Below are positions 45,660 through 57,319 of a stretch of DNA of 64,000 nt, piece after piece (positions within the stretch are counted from its first letter, which is position 1; each line of letters opens with the position of its first letter). A program made the translations under genes and the position numbers. The stretch lies in assembly GCF_000280495.2 (NCBI RefSeq), contig NZ_CP018016.1, forward strand, positions 434,001 to 498,000. The letters run 5' to 3'. A model generated the notes under the pieces. That model did not search any database and was not told the origin of the DNA. It saw nothing but the letters and a program-made list of their open reading frames with translations. This stretch comes from Kosakonia radicincitans DSM 16656. Lineage in GTDB: Bacteria > Pseudomonadota > Gammaproteobacteria > Enterobacterales > Enterobacteriaceae.

Positions 45660-47111
45660 TTATTCATTAACAGAAACAGTCGGAGCCTGCGGCGCCGGTT
45701 GACCAAAACGGTTCCCGACGACGAAGGCCAGCAAACTTAACAGCAACGAGGGCACAATCGGATGAAAGCCCAGGTACTGAATATTAAACGTGGCGAGAAC
45801 GGCATACAGTACGCCGCCCGTGACCATGGCGCTCAATGCACCAGCAGCATTCGCCCGCTCCCAGTACAACCCCAAAACCAGCGGCCACAGGAATACCGCT
45901 TCCAGACCGCCAAACGCCAGCAGGTTTAACCAGATAATCATCTCTGGTGGACGCCATGCCGCCAGCATCATCAGTACGCCGAGTACCAGGGTTGTCACGG
46001 TGGAGATGCGTTTTAAACGCGGTTCATGACGAATTTTAGTCGGCTGGGCGCTTAACCACAGATCTTTGATGATTGTGGCCGAAGCCTGCAACAAATGCGC
46101 ATTGACGTTCGACATGATCGCGGCCATTGGCGCAGCAAGAAACAACCCGGCAGCCCAGGGCGGTAAGACCTCGACCATCAGTGTCGGGATCACCTGATCG
46201 GGTACCGAAAGATGCGGTAACACGGCGCGGCCGAGTGCGCCAGCGAGATGCATTCCCAGCATTAACAGCGCGATGACAATAGTGCCGATAATAATGCCGC
46301 GATGAACCGATTTGCTGTCTTTATAGGAAATACAGCGAACGGCGGTGTGCGGCAAGCCAATAACACCAAAACAGACCAGCACCCAGAATGAGGTCATAAA
46401 TGCAGGCGAAAGGATATCGTGAGCGCCGTGCGGGCTTACCAGTTGTGGATCGATCTGTTGCAGCGTTTCTACCGCACTGTGCAGCCCGCCAGCGGCATGG
46501 ATCACGCCGACGAGCAGCACCAGCGTGCCAATCAACATCACCATCCCTTGCATCGTATCGTTGAGTACGCTGGCGCGAAAACCGCCAAATGCGGTGTATA
46601 GCGCAATGGTGATGCCAAAGATCAGCAGGCCGGATTCGTACTTGATCCCGGCGGCGGTTTCCAGCAGACGCGCGCCGCCGATAAATTGCACGGCGATGGC
46701 GCCGACAAAGGCAACCAGCAGGCTAAGGCTGGCGATCCACACAACCGCACGGTTCTGGTAGCGCGCCATCAGCATGTCGTTCAGGGTAATCGCATTGTAA
46801 CGGCGCGCCAGGATAGCGAACTTTTTGCCGAGGATACCCAAAGAGAGCCAGATGGTTGGCACCTGGATCATCGCCAGCAACACCCAGCCGAGGCCAAATT
46901 TATAGGCTGCGCCCGGTCCGCCGATAAATGAACTGGCGCTGACATAGGTTGCCGTCAGCGTCATAGCCAGCACAAAACCGCCCATCGAACGACTGCCGAG
47001 GAAGTATTCACTCAGGAACGTGCCTTTGCTGCGCTGGCGCATAGCATAAAAGGAGAGACCGAATACTACGATCAGGTAGATAACCAGTACGGCGATAATT
47101 TCACTCTGCAT
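45660..47111 (-). CDS. panF: Sodium/pantothenate symporter
   Basis: PanF imports pantothenate, the precursor of CoA and acyl carrier protein. The start at 47111 ([18 protein letters not shown]) gives 483 residues, as in E. coli; the frame extends upstream into yhdT and was trimmed. The protein has 12-13 hydrophobic helices of the SSS family with the signature [20 protein letters not shown] (about 185-205). It overlaps yhdT by 11 bases, so the two are coupled. Confidence 0.96.
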   Translation of the reverse strand: MQSEIIAVLVIYLIVVFGLSFYAMRQRSKGTFLSEYFLGSRSMGGFVLAMTLTATYVSASSFIGGPGAAYKFGLGWVLLAMIQVPTIWLSLGILGKKFAILARRYNAITLNDMLMARYQNRAVVWIASLSLLVAFVGAIAVQFIGGARLLETAAGIKYESGLLIFGITIALYTAFGGFRASVLNDTMQGMVMLIGTLVLLVGVIHAAGGLHSAVETLQQIDPQLVSPHGAHDILSPAFMTSFWVLVCFGVIGLPHTAVRCISYKDSKSVHRGIIIGTIVIALLMLGMHLAGALGRAVLPHLSVPDQVIPTLMVEVLPPWAAGLFLAAPMAAIMSNVNAHLLQASATIIKDLWLSAQPTKIRHEPRLKRISTVTTLVLGVLMMLAAWRPPEMIIWLNLLAFGGLEAVFLWPLVLGLYWERANAAGALSAMVTGGVLYAVLATFNIQYLGFHPIVPSLLLSLLAFVVGNRFGQPAPQAPTVSVNE

Positions 47112-47343
47112 CGTTATCCTCCAGCGGAATATCACGGAAGATAAAGCGCACCATGGCCCAGCACAGCAACACAAAGACCAGCGGCGTCAACAGGCAGGCC
47201 AGCTCAAACCAGCGCGGCAGCCCGGTAAATCCCTGCTCCGTACCAGGTAGGTAAGCGCACACTAACCATGCAGCAAGATAGAGAAGGGTCAGCCACAGTG
47301 CCCAGCGGGCTTCTTTGTGGGCTTGAACAAAACGGTTGTCCAT
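47101..47343 (-). CDS. yhdT: DUF997 membrane protein YhdT
   Basis: The 80-residue protein has two predicted membrane helices (about 16-34 and 47-70) and matches the YhdT/DUF997 family. Such small proteins are regularly encoded just before SSS-type transporters, and the 11-base overlap with panF suggests a partner or assembly role; this is inference. AAGGGAA precedes the ATG. Confidence 0.9.
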   Translation of the reverse strand: MDNRFVQAHKEARWALWLTLLYLAAWLVCAYLPGTEQGFTGLPRWFELACLLTPLVFVLLCWAMVRFIFRDIPLEDNDAE

Positions 47344-47404
47344 TTTTTTCCCTTGTGGATGAAGAAAGCGGGGATTGTACCCTATGGAAAAGATGAGGGG
47401 AGAG

Positions 47405-47434
47405 AAAAAGAAAAAAGGCCGGAAAATCCGGCCC
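47405..47434 (-). terminator. accBC terminator
   Basis: On the minus strand GGCCGGA/TCCGGCC (arms 47427-47433, 47417-47423) with a three-base loop is followed by T6CT5. It separates accBC from yhdT-panF-prmA. Confidence 0.92.
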
Positions 47435-47451
47435 TTTGCGATGATTGCAGA

Positions 47452-48801
47452 TTATTTTTCCTGCAAGCCGAGTTTTTTCTCCAGGTAGTGGATATTGGTG
47501 CCACCGTGCTGGAAATTCTCGTCGTTCATGATGCGGGTCTGCAACTCCACGTTGGTTTTGATACCGTCGATAATCAGCTCCTGCAGTGCATTCTTCATGC
47601 GCGCAATCGCCACATCGCGGCTCTCGCCGTAGCAGATCAGTTTGCCGATCATGGAATCGTAATACGGCGGCACGGTATAGCCAGCGTAGATGTGCGATTC
47701 CCAGCGAACGCCAAAACCACCCGGCGCGTGGAAGCGCGTAATTTTACCCGGGCTTGGCAGGAAGGTGTTCGGATCTTCGGCGTTAATACGGCATTCCACC
47801 GCATGGCCTCTGACCACAACTTCATCCTGCTTGATGGAGAGCGGCTGACCGGCAGCAATGCGCAGCTGTTCTTTGATCAGGTCAACACCGGTGATCATCT
47901 CAGTAACCGGGTGCTCAACCTGAATACGGGTGTTCATTTCAATGAAGTAGAACTCGCCGTTTTCAAACAGGAACTCGAACGTACCCGCTCCGCGATAACC
48001 GATATTGACACAGGCTTTGGCGCAGCGTTCGCCGATATAGCGACGCAGTTCCGGGGTAATGCCCGGTGCCGGCGCTTCTTCGACCACTTTCTGGTGGCGG
48101 CGCTGCATGGAGCAGTCGCGCTCGGCCAGATAGATGGCATTGCCCTGGCCGTCTGCCAGCACCTGGATCTCGACGTGGCGAGGATTTTCCAGGTATTTTT
48201 CCATGTACACCATGTCGTTGTTGAAAGCGGCTTTCGCTTCCGCACGGGTCATGGCGATGGACTGCGCCAGGTCGGCATCTTTGCGCACAACGCGCATACC
48301 GCGACCGCCGCCGCCGCCGGAGGCTTTGATAATGACCGGATAACCGATGCGTTTGGCATGCGCGCGGTTAGCGTCATTATCATCGCCCAGCGGGCCGTCA
48401 GAACCCGGAACGGTCGGTACGCCGGCTTTCTTCATGGCGGTAATCGCGGACACTTTGTCGCCCATCAGGCGAATGGTGTCGGCTTTCGGGCCGATAAAGA
48501 TAAAGCCGGAGCGTTCAACCTGCTCAGCAAAGTTGGCGTTCTCTGAAAGGAAGCCGTAACCCGGGTGAATCGCCACTGCGCCGGTGATTTCGGCAGCAGA
48601 GATGATCGCCGGGATATTCAGATAGCTTTTCACGGACGGTGCCGGACCGATACAGACCGTTTCGTCCGCCAGCAGTACGTGTTTTAAATCGCGATCCGCA
48701 GTGGAGTGCACGGCGACAGTCTTGATGCCCAGCTCTTTGCAGGCACGAAGAATACGCAGTGCGATCTCGCCGCGGTTAGCGATAACAATTTTATCCAGCA
48801 T
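47452..48801 (-). CDS. accC: Biotin carboxylase subunit of acetyl-CoA carboxylase
   Basis: AccC carboxylates biotin on AccB with ATP and bicarbonate, the first committed step of fatty-acid synthesis. The start at 48801 ([20 protein letters not shown]) gives the standard 449 residues. ATP-grasp features are present: glycine-rich [12 protein letters not shown] (about 159-170) and [13 protein letters not shown] (catalytic arginine region). It follows accB by 10 bases. accA and accD are not in this window, as expected. Confidence 0.98.
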   Translation of the reverse strand: MLDKIVIANRGEIALRILRACKELGIKTVAVHSTADRDLKHVLLADETVCIGPAPSVKSYLNIPAIISAAEITGAVAIHPGYGFLSENANFAEQVERSGFIFIGPKADTIRLMGDKVSAITAMKKAGVPTVPGSDGPLGDDNDANRAHAKRIGYPVIIKASGGGGGRGMRVVRKDADLAQSIAMTRAEAKAAFNNDMVYMEKYLENPRHVEIQVLADGQGNAIYLAERDCSMQRRHQKVVEEAPAPGITPELRRYIGERCAKACVNIGYRGAGTFEFLFENGEFYFIEMNTRIQVEHPVTEMITGVDLIKEQLRIAAGQPLSIKQDEVVVRGHAVECRINAEDPNTFLPSPGKITRFHAPGGFGVRWESHIYAGYTVPPYYDSMIGKLICYGESRDVAIARMKNALQELIIDGIKTNVELQTRIMNDENFQHGGTNIHYLEKKLGLQEK

Positions 48802-48811
48802 GTGCGCCTCG

Positions 48812-49273
48812 TTACTCGATGACGACCAGCGGCTCGTCAAATTCAACCGGTTGGCCACTTTCCACCAGAATGGCTTTCACCACGCCTGCTTTATCCGCTT
48901 CGATCTGGTTCATCATTTTCATGGCTTCAACGATGCACAGGGTGTCGCCCACGTTGACTTTCTGGCCGATTTCGATAAACGCTTTCGCGTCCGGGCTCGG
49001 GGTGCGATAGAAGGTTCCAACCATCGGGGAACGTACGATGTGGCCACTGATTTCTGCTGCGGCAGGTGCTTCCGTAGCGGTTGCGGCTGGTGCGACAGCG
49101 GCTGCCATAGGCTGAGCTACCGGCGCAGCATAAGCCTGCTGCATCATCGGATAGCCGACATTCGGCGCGCTGCGGCTGATGCGAACAGACTCTTCGCCTT
49201 CAGAAATTTCCAGTTCGGAGATGCCTGATTCTTCAACCAGCTCGATCAGTTTTTTAATCTTACGAATATCCAT
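48812..49273 (-). CDS. accB: Biotin carboxyl carrier protein
   Basis: The 153-residue AccB carries biotin on K119 in the EAMKMMNQ motif. Domain order is an N-terminal helical region (1-37), an Ala/Pro-rich linker (about 45-75, slightly shorter than in E. coli, whose protein has 156 residues) and the biotinyl domain with its thumb (about 77-153). In E. coli AccB represses its own operon by an N-terminal effect. Confidence 0.97.
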   Translation of the reverse strand: MDIRKIKKLIELVEESGISELEISEGEESVRISRSAPNVGYPMMQQAYAAPVAQPMAAAVAPAATATEAPAAAEISGHIVRSPMVGTFYRTPSPDAKAFIEIGQKVNVGDTLCIVEAMKMMNQIEADKAGVVKAILVESGQPVEFDEPLVVIE

Positions 49274-49294
49274 GAGTGGGTTCCGTACTCTTGT

Positions 49295-49747
49295 TTAGTG
49301 TGTTTGTGACAGGCGTTTTACCGCCGTCTGTAAAGCGTATGTATAACCATCGGCGCCTAATCCACAGATAACGCCGACAGCGATATCGGAGAGATAAGAG
49401 TGATGTCTGAATGGCTCGCGCGCATGGACATTACTCAGATGGATCTCGATAAACGGGATATCCACCGCCAGCAGCGCATCACGAATCGCGACGCTGGTAT
49501 GCGTAAAAGCGGCCGGATTGATCAGGATGAAGTCCGCAGTGTCTTTTGCCTGATGAATACGGTCGATCAACGCAAACTCGGCGTTCGACTGAAAATGCGT
49601 GAGCGTGACGTTTAGCGCTTCCGCTTCATTTGTTAAACGGTTAACAATCTGCTGCAGGGTAAGCGAACCATAGGTTTTTGGTTCACGGGTTCCCAGCATA
49701 TTCAGATTGGGGCCGTTCAAAAGCAAAATACGCAATTTGTCCGCCAT
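49295..49747 (-). CDS. aroQ: Type II 3-dehydroquinate dehydratase
   Basis: The 150-residue enzyme converts 3-dehydroquinate to 3-dehydroshikimate, the substrate of AroE encoded at 27725. The motifs [15 protein letters not shown] (9-23), [17 protein letters not shown] and [17 protein letters not shown], which supply active-site Tyr, Asn, His and Arg, are present. Escherichia coli K-12 uses type I AroD and lacks an intact aroQ; Salmonella and many others keep both. It lies 21 bases upstream of accB. Confidence 0.95.
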   Translation of the reverse strand: MADKLRILLLNGPNLNMLGTREPKTYGSLTLQQIVNRLTNEAEALNVTLTHFQSNAEFALIDRIHQAKDTADFILINPAAFTHTSVAIRDALLAVDIPFIEIHLSNVHAREPFRHHSYLSDIAVGVICGLGADGYTYALQTAVKRLSQTH

Positions 49748-49981
49748 TGTGCTGCTATCTCCTGCAATTTTCCGGTAAAAAACAAAATATACCTTCGTTG
49801 CGTGGTTGTCACGTTGTTAAAGTCCGAAAACCCTGCCGTGAAAACCAAGGTCGCACATTATAACGATTTCGTAGCATTTGGCAGCTAAATACTGGTCTTA
49901 TCAGGGAAGATTATTAACCACCCGGCTAACATATGGACGCGGATGATAATAGATTTGCGGGAAACTGCACAGATTGCTGCA
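49748..49981. other. Intergenic between msrQ and aroQ
   Basis: 234 bases that must carry the promoter for aroQ and probably the accBC leader start; no hexamer pair stands out. E. coli and Salmonella differ in this interval, and no remnant of acuI (yhdH) is visible. Confidence 0.45.
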
Positions 49982-50581
49982 TTAACGCCACCATTGGCGG
50001 AACTTCTTGTAACGCCATGCTAAAAGCGCGATCGCGGCAGCGGCGTACAGGAGCGGTTGCGGGGAAAGAATCTTTACGGACCAGAGATAGTGAATCGGAG
50101 CGAGGATCGCCACCAGATAGACGAAGTTATGTAATTGTTGCCAGCGCTTGCCCATTTTGCGCTGCGCCCACTGCGTTGATGTGGCCGCCAGCGCCAGCAA
50201 GATCAGCCAGCTTACGGCTCCCAGCGTTAAATAAGGACGCGTGGTCAGCTCCTGGCCGAGCAGCGCCAGATTATTGATGCCCAGCTCCAGCAACGTATAG
50301 CTGGTCAAATGAAGCGTCGCCCAGGCAAAACACCAAAGCCCGAGCAGTCGCCGCGTGCGGATCAATAAAGGTTGTTTTGCATAGCGCGCCAGCGGTGTCA
50401 CCAATAGCGTCGCCAGCAGGAATTTCAGCGCCATTCTGCCGGTAAAATGCTGAATATCTTTCGCCGGATCGGCGCTGAAGTAGCCCTGATTTGCCGCCCA
50501 GAACAGCCAGAGAAAAGGCAGTAGTCCTGCAAGATGTAACGCGACTTTAAGCCAGGTAACCTGTTTTGCCGTTAAACGCAC
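49982..50581 (-). CDS. msrQ: Membrane haem subunit of methionine-sulfoxide reductase
   Basis: MsrQ passes electrons from the quinone pool to MsrP in the periplasm. The 199-residue protein has six hydrophobic helices and haem-ligand histidines, including those in [11 protein letters not shown] and [14 protein letters not shown]. The start is GTG at 50581, directly against the msrP stop, so the pair is translationally coupled. In E. coli the pair (yedZ/yedY) is at a different locus. Confidence 0.94.
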   Translation of the reverse strand: MRLTAKQVTWLKVALHLAGLLPFLWLFWAANQGYFSADPAKDIQHFTGRMALKFLLATLLVTPLARYAKQPLLIRTRRLLGLWCFAWATLHLTSYTLLELGINNLALLGQELTTRPYLTLGAVSWLILLALAATSTQWAQRKMGKRWQQLHNFVYLVAILAPIHYLWSVKILSPQPLLYAAAAIALLAWRYKKFRQWWR

Positions 50582-51580
50582 TTAAAAATTCTCCCGTAGA
50601 TCCAGCCCGTGATAAAGCGAAGCCACTTCCTCAGCGTAGCCGTTAAACAGTAATGTTGGCTGGCGTTTTACATCCAGCGCGCCGCCGGAACCAATAAAGC
50701 GCTCCGTTGCCTGCGACCAGCGCGGGTGATCCACATGTGGATTCACGTTAGCGTAAAAACCATATTCGTCCGGCGCGGCGAGGTTCCACGTGGTGGGGGG
50801 CCGTTTACTGGTGAGCTTAATGCTGACAATCGATTTAATGCCTTTAAAACCGTACTTCCACGGTACGGTCAGCCGAATCGGCGCGCCATTTTGCGGCGGT
50901 AGCGCTTTGCCGTAGACACCCACCGTCAGCAGCGTTAACGGATGCATTGCTTCATCTATACGGAGTGCTTCGACATAGGGGTATTTCAACCCGCCGCCGA
51001 TAAACCGATCTTTTTGCCCCGGCATCTCCTCCGGCGCGTAACGGGTTTCGAAAGCGACATACTTGGCGTTGCTGGTGGGTTCGACCAGCGCCAGCAGCTT
51101 ATGCAGCGGGAAACCAATCCACGGCACGACCATTGACCACGCCTCGACGCAGCGCATGCGGTAAATGCGCTCTTCCAGCGGGAAGCGCGACGTCAGCGCA
51201 GCATGATCGAGGGTTAATGGTTTCGCCACTTCACCATCAATGGTCAGTGTCCAGGGATCGGTTTTCATCCCCCCGGCGTTAGCGGCGGGATCGGCTTTAT
51301 CCAGGCCAAATTCATAAAAGTTATTGTAGCCAGTAACTTTATCTTCCGGTGTCAACTCAAGCTTGGCTTGCCACTGCGCCGGCTGGCTGAAGTCGAGGGG
51401 TTTTCCTGCTGGCGCTTTCGGACGGTCATGACCTTTAAACCAATCCAGCAGATCCGCTTGCGCCATCGGCGACAAACTTAGCGTTGTCGCGCCAATACCG
51501 AGCATTTTTAGCACCTGACGGCGCTGTAACATAAATACGGATTCAGCGGTTACGTCGGCTTCAGTCAGTTTTTTCTTCAT
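50582..51580 (-). CDS. msrP: Periplasmic methionine-sulfoxide reductase, molybdopterin subunit
   Basis: MsrP repairs oxidised methionine in envelope proteins and uses Mo-molybdopterin. The 332-residue precursor has a Tat signal: RRQVLKM at 20-26, hydrophobic GIGATTLSL, and likely cleavage after MAQA near residue 42. C144 in RMRCVEAW is the molybdenum ligand. Export is therefore Sec-independent. In E. coli it is induced by hypochlorous acid through HprSR, whose genes are not adjacent here. Confidence 0.95.
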   Translation of the reverse strand: MKKKLTEADVTAESVFMLQRRQVLKMLGIGATTLSLSPMAQADLLDWFKGHDRPKAPAGKPLDFSQPAQWQAKLELTPEDKVTGYNNFYEFGLDKADPAANAGGMKTDPWTLTIDGEVAKPLTLDHAALTSRFPLEERIYRMRCVEAWSMVVPWIGFPLHKLLALVEPTSNAKYVAFETRYAPEEMPGQKDRFIGGGLKYPYVEALRIDEAMHPLTLLTVGVYGKALPPQNGAPIRLTVPWKYGFKGIKSIVSIKLTSKRPPTTWNLAAPDEYGFYANVNPHVDHPRWSQATERFIGSGGALDVKRQPTLLFNGYAEEVASLYHGLDLRENF

Positions 51581-51871
51581 TGCATCCTCCGCGAATTTTG
51601 TTAATAAGCATGGTGTAAGCGATGCGATAGCGCGAGTGGGAGTGTGTTACCAAACATTGGGATCATTTGCCGAAACAATCATCCATATGATTGCTGATTG
51701 GAAAAATATTTATGAGGACTATACTCGCAGGGGTAAAAACGGCCTCGGATTTTTCTAACTTTACTCCTGACTATTCCATATCGCGGTTAGATTTGAAAGT
51801 TAGTGCTTACTTTTTAACAAGCTCCGGGTCGATATCGTCTTGTTCTTTAATACAACGGAGTTAACACAGGG
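51581..51871. other. Divergent promoter region msrP / csrD
   Basis: 291 bases between divergent genes. The csrD side has CGGAG before its ATG and TTGTTC...TACAAC near 51840-51852. No hairpin terminator or small ORF is evident. I see no clear HprR box. Confidence 0.45.
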
Positions 51872-53815
51872 ATGCGATTAACGACGAAATTTTCCGCTTT
51901 TGTGACACTGCTGACCGCGTTGGCGATTTTCGTCACGCTGATCGGCTGCTCACTGAGCTTTTATAATGCCATACAAAACAAGGTGGCTAACCGCGTGGCG
52001 GCGGTCGCAGCGGTTGTGGATACCCGACTGATTTCTACACCTGTCAACCGGCTTTCGCCTCAGCTTGATGAGCTGATGGTGCCGCTGGATATCATTAAAG
52101 TTGAGATCAAGCAGGGGAAGAAAACCCTGCTCAGCTATGCGCGCAATGGTAGCTACCGTCCGGCAGGCAGTAGTTTGCAGACCCGTGAACTGTCCGTTTC
52201 GGGGCTGAAAAACCCCGGCCTCACGATTTCGCTTATCTACCAGGATCCGATGGCCAACTACTTTCGTTCGCTGGTCAATACGGCGCCGCTGACTCTCGCG
52301 ATCGGTTTTATGATCGTCATTATCTTTCTTGCTGTGCGCTGGCTGCGTCGTCAGCTTTCCGGACAAGAACTGCTGGAAGGGCGAGCGACGCGGATCCTTA
52401 ATGGTGAGCGAGGCCCGCAGGTTCGCGGCAGCATCTACGAGTGGCCATCACGCACCAGCAGTGCGCTGGATGTGCTGCTGACCGATATCCAGTTTGCCAG
52501 CGATCAGCGCAGCCGGATGGATACGCTGATCCGCTCTTATGCGGCGCAAGATACGCGTACCGGCCTGAATAACCGTCTGTTTTTTGATAATCAACTGGCG
52601 ACACTGCTGGAAGATCAGGAAAAAGTCGGTTCGCACGGCGTGGTGATGATGATCCGCCTGCCGGATTTTGATCTTATGCGCGAAAGCTGGGGGCTGACTA
52701 CGGCGGCGGAAGAGTATTTCTTCACCCTCATCAACTTACTTTCTACTTTTATTATGCGTTACCCTGGCGCGCTGCTCGCACGTTATCACCGCAGCGATTT
52801 TGCCGTGCTGTTGCCGCACCGGACATTAAAGGAAGCGGAAAGTATCGCCGGGCAGATCCTGAAATCTGTCGATGGGCTGCCGCACAATAAGGCGCAGAAC
52901 CGCGAAGATATTATGCACATTGGCGTTTGTGCATGGCGTAGCGGCCAGTCAACGGAACAAGTGATGGAGCATGCGGAAGCTGCGGCGCGTAATGCGGTAT
53001 TGCAGGGCGGTAACAGCTGGTCGGTTTATGATGATTCATTGCCCGAGCAAGGGCGTGGCAATGTGCGCTGGCGGACGCTGATAGAGCAGATGCTGAGCCG
53101 GGGCGGGCCGCGCGTTTATCAGAAACCCGCGGTTAATCGCGATGGACTGGTGCATCACCGGGAGCTGATGTGTCGTATTTTCGACGGTGAACAAGAAGTG
53201 ATCGCCGAAGAATATATGCCGATGGTGCTCCAGTTTGGTCTCTCTGAAGAGTATGACCGCCAGCAGATCACCCGTCTTATTCCCTTCCTGGGTTTCTGGC
53301 CGGAAGAGAATTTGGCGATGCAGGTGACAGTTCAGTCTCTGGTACGCCCGCGTTTTCAGCGCTGGCTACGCGACACATTAATGGAATGCGAAAAATCTCA
53401 ACGCAAACGGATTATTTTTGAACTTGCTGAGGCTGATGTTTGTCAACATATCAGCCGGTTACAGTCGGTGGTGCGATTAATTAACGCTCTGGGCGCGCGC
53501 GTAGCGGTGGTGCAGGCGGGTCTGACGTTGGTGAGCACCAGTTGGATTAAAGTGTTGGATGTGGAGTTATTAAAGCTGCATCCGGGACTGGTCAGGAACA
53601 TTGAAAAGCGTACCGAAAATCAGTTGCTGGTTCAGAGTCTTGTGGAGGCGTGCAAAGGCACACGGACACGCGTTTTCGCGACAGGCGTTCGCGCGCGGGC
53701 TGAATGGCAGACGCTGGTGGATCGGGGCGTTGTCGGGGGACAGGGCGATTTTTTCGCGTCTTCTCAACCGCTCGATACCAATGTGAAAAAATATTCGCAA
53801 AGATACTCGGTTTGA
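51872..53815 (+). CDS. csrD: CsrB/CsrC RNA turnover regulator CsrD
   Basis: CsrD promotes RNase E cleavage of the CsrA-sequestering RNAs CsrB and CsrC. The 647-residue protein has membrane helices at about 9-31 and 137-156 around a periplasmic domain, a HAMP-like linker, and GGDEF and EAL domains. Both are degenerate: HRSDF (306-310) replaces GGDEF and ELM (431-433) replaces EAL, as in E. coli, so it is not expected to make or degrade c-di-GMP. Confidence 0.96.
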   Translation: MRLTTKFSAFVTLLTALAIFVTLIGCSLSFYNAIQNKVANRVAAVAAVVDTRLISTPVNRLSPQLDELMVPLDIIKVEIKQGKKTLLSYARNGSYRPAGSSLQTRELSVSGLKNPGLTISLIYQDPMANYFRSLVNTAPLTLAIGFMIVIIFLAVRWLRRQLSGQELLEGRATRILNGERGPQVRGSIYEWPSRTSSALDVLLTDIQFASDQRSRMDTLIRSYAAQDTRTGLNNRLFFDNQLATLLEDQEKVGSHGVVMMIRLPDFDLMRESWGLTTAAEEYFFTLINLLSTFIMRYPGALLARYHRSDFAVLLPHRTLKEAESIAGQILKSVDGLPHNKAQNREDIMHIGVCAWRSGQSTEQVMEHAEAAARNAVLQGGNSWSVYDDSLPEQGRGNVRWRTLIEQMLSRGGPRVYQKPAVNRDGLVHHRELMCRIFDGEQEVIAEEYMPMVLQFGLSEEYDRQQITRLIPFLGFWPEENLAMQVTVQSLVRPRFQRWLRDTLMECEKSQRKRIIFELAEADVCQHISRLQSVVRLINALGARVAVVQAGLTLVSTSWIKVLDVELLKLHPGLVRNIEKRTENQLLVQSLVEACKGTRTRVFATGVRARAEWQTLVDRGVVGGQGDFFASSQPLDTNVKKYSQRYSV

Positions 53816-55166
<1,351 letters not shown>

Positions 55167-55174
55167 TCCGCGTC

Positions 55175-55204
55175 AGAACCGGAGTGATATTCCGCTCCGG
55201 TTCT
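55175..55204 (+). promoter_or_regulatory. Stem-loop between mreB and mreC
   Basis: Perfect 10-base arms AGAACCGGAG/CTCCGGTTCT (55175-55184, 55195-55204) enclose a 10-base loop. GTCTGG follows instead of a T-run, so it is unlikely to be a full intrinsic terminator. It may reduce read-through or protect mreB mRNA, fitting the much higher need for MreB than MreC/MreD. Confidence 0.65.
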
Positions 55205-55230
55205 GTCTGGCCTGAGAATACGCAAAGCCT

Positions 55231-56229
55231 ATGAAGCCAATTTTTAGCCGTGGCCCGTCGCTACAGATTCGCCTTTTTCTGGCGGTTTTGGTGGCGCTTG
55301 GAGTCATCATCGCCGACAGCCGCCTCGGTACGTTCAGCCAGATCAGAACGTACATGGATACTGCCGTCAGTCCCTTCTATTTTATTTCCAACGGTCCCCG
55401 TGAATTACTCGACAGCGTGTCACAAACGCTGGCATCGCGCGATCAACTCGAGCTTGAAAACCGGGCATTGCGTCAGGAACTGCTGCTGAAAAACAGCGAA
55501 CTGCTGATGTTAGGGCAGTACAAACAGGAGAATGCGCGCCTGCGTGAACTGCTGGGATCGCCGCTGCGTCAGGATGAGCAGAAAATGGTGACCCAGGTGA
55601 TCTCGACGGTGAACGATCCGTACAGCGATCAGGTGGTGATCGACAAAGGCAGCGCGAACGGCGTTTACGAAGGCCAACCAGTGATCAGCGACAAAGGCGT
55701 CGTCGGTCAGGTAGTCGCGGTGGCGAAACTGACCAGCCGCGTGCTGCTGATTTGCGATGCGACGCATGCGCTGCCGATTCAGGTTCTGCGTAACGACATC
55801 CGCGTAATTGCCGCCGGTAACGGCTGTACCGATGATCTGCAACTGGAACACCTGCCCGCGAACACCGATATTCGCGTGGGCGATGTGCTGGTTACCTCCG
55901 GTCTTGGCGGTCGTTTCCCTGAAGGATATCCGGTTGCTGTTGTTTCATCGGTGAAACTGGATACGCAGCGTGCGTACACGGTGATTCAGGCGCGTCCGAC
56001 GGCAGGCCTGCAACGTTTACGTTATCTGTTGCTGCTGTGGGGGGCGGATCGTAACGGCACCAATCCACGGACGCCGGAAGATGTGCACCGTGTGGCGAAT
56101 GAACGTCTGCTGCAAATGATGCCGCAGGTTCTGCCTTCACCTGATGTGATGGGGCCGCCTGCGCCGATGCCTGCTCCGGCAACCGGTATTACACAGCCGC
56201 CGCCGCAACTCTCTCCGGGAGGGCAATAG
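55231..56229 (+). CDS. mreC: Cell-shape protein MreC
   Basis: MreC links MreB to the periplasmic elongation enzymes. The 332-residue protein has one N-terminal membrane helix (about 12-28), a coiled coil (about 65-110, [19 protein letters not shown]) and a beta-rich periplasmic domain, ending in a Pro-rich tail. The stop overlaps the mreD GTG by one base. Confidence 0.96.
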   Translation: MKPIFSRGPSLQIRLFLAVLVALGVIIADSRLGTFSQIRTYMDTAVSPFYFISNGPRELLDSVSQTLASRDQLELENRALRQELLLKNSELLMLGQYKQENARLRELLGSPLRQDEQKMVTQVISTVNDPYSDQVVIDKGSANGVYEGQPVISDKGVVGQVVAVAKLTSRVLLICDATHALPIQVLRNDIRVIAAGNGCTDDLQLEHLPANTDIRVGDVLVTSGLGGRFPEGYPVAVVSSVKLDTQRAYTVIQARPTAGLQRLRYLLLLWGADRNGTNPRTPEDVHRVANERLLQMMPQVLPSPDVMGPPAPMPAPATGITQPPPQLSPGGQ

Positions 56230-56717
56230 TGGCAAGTTACCGTAGCCAGGGGCGCTGGGTTATCTGGCTCTCGTTTTTCATTGCTCTGTTGCTTCAAATC
56301 ATGCCCTGGCCGGATGACATTCTTGTTTACCGGCCAAACTGGGTTCTGCTTATTCTGCTTTACTGGATCCTGGCGCTCCCGCACCGCGTAAATGTCGGTA
56401 CGGGTTTCGCTATGGGTGCCATACTGGATCTTATTAGCGGATCCACCCTTGGCGTTCGTGCGTTGTCATTAAGCATTGTCGCCTATCTGGTTGCACTGAA
56501 ATTTCAGTTATTCCGTAATCTGGCGCTCTGGCAACAGGCGCTGGTGGTAATGTTGTTGTCGCTGGCGACCGAAGTGATTGTTTTCTGGGCTGAGTTTCTG
56601 GTCATCAACGTTTCGTTCAAGCCCGACATTTTCTGGAGCAGCCTCGTAAATGGCGTGCTCTGGCCGTGGCTCTTCCTGTTAATGCGTAAGATCCGCCAGC
56701 AGTTTGCGGTGCAATAA
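56229..56717 (+). CDS. mreD: Cell-shape membrane protein MreD
   Basis: The 162-residue polytopic protein (five or six membrane helices) forms part of the elongasome with MreC, RodA and PBP2. The GTG start shares a base with the mreC stop (TAGTG), implying coupling. The internal [17 protein letters not shown] motif is typical of MreD. Confidence 0.95.
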   Translation: MASYRSQGRWVIWLSFFIALLLQIMPWPDDILVYRPNWVLLILLYWILALPHRVNVGTGFAMGAILDLISGSTLGVRALSLSIVAYLVALKFQLFRNLALWQQALVVMLLSLATEVIVFWAEFLVINVSFKPDIFWSSLVNGVLWPWLFLLMRKIRQQFAVQ

Positions 56718-56725
56718 AGGTTGTT

Positions 56726-57319
56726 ATGACAGATATCTGGCTCGCTTCCGGCTCCCCCCGTCGTCAGGAACTGCTCACCCAATTGGGTGTGGCTTTTGAA
56801 CGTATCGTTCCGGGAATTGAAGAACAACGCCAGCCGCAGGAGAGCGCGCGGCAGTACGTTCTGCGCCTTGCGCGTGAGAAGGCACTGGCGGGCGTAGCGA
56901 TGGCACCGCGCGATCTGCCGGTGTTAGGCGCGGACACGATTGTGATATTTAATGGTGAAGTGCTTGAAAAACCGAAAGACTCCTCGCATGCTGCCAGTAT
57001 GTTACGTCTGCTTTCCGGGCAAACACACCAGGTCATGACTGCTGTGGCGTTGGCCGATCGCCAGCACCTGCTCGATTGTCTGGTAGAAACAGAAGTGACC
57101 TTCAGAGTGTTATCAGAAAAGGATATTGCCGCCTACGTCGAAAGCAAAGAACCGCTGGATAAAGCCGGCGCGTACGGCATTCAGGGGCTGGGTGGGTGTT
57201 TCGTCAGGAAAATTAACGGTAGTTATCATGCCGTTGTGGGTTTACCGCTGGTGGAAACCTGGGAATTGCTGAGCAATTTTAACGCACTGCGTGAAGGAAG
57301 AGATAATCATGACGGCTGA
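56726..57319 (+). CDS. maf: Maf-family nucleotide pyrophosphatase YhdE
   Basis: YhdE hydrolyses dTTP, UTP and modified pyrimidine triphosphates and can slow septation when overproduced. The 197-residue protein has the Maf motifs [11 protein letters not shown] (8-18), LGADTIV (about 70-76) and [16 protein letters not shown] (about 137-152). It overlaps rng by 11 bases in the mreBCD-maf-rng order. Confidence 0.94.
   Translation: MTDIWLASGSPRRQELLTQLGVAFERIVPGIEEQRQPQESARQYVLRLAREKALAGVAMAPRDLPVLGADTIVIFNGEVLEKPKDSSHAASMLRLLSGQTHQVMTAVALADRQHLLDCLVETEVTFRVLSEKDIAAYVESKEPLDKAGAYGIQGLGGCFVRKINGSYHAVVGLPLVETWELLSNFNALREGRDNHDG

Noticed and set aside
47317..48546. 409-codon plus-strand frame over accC
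   Set aside because: Antisense shadow of accC; GC-rich third positions of accC keep this frame open.
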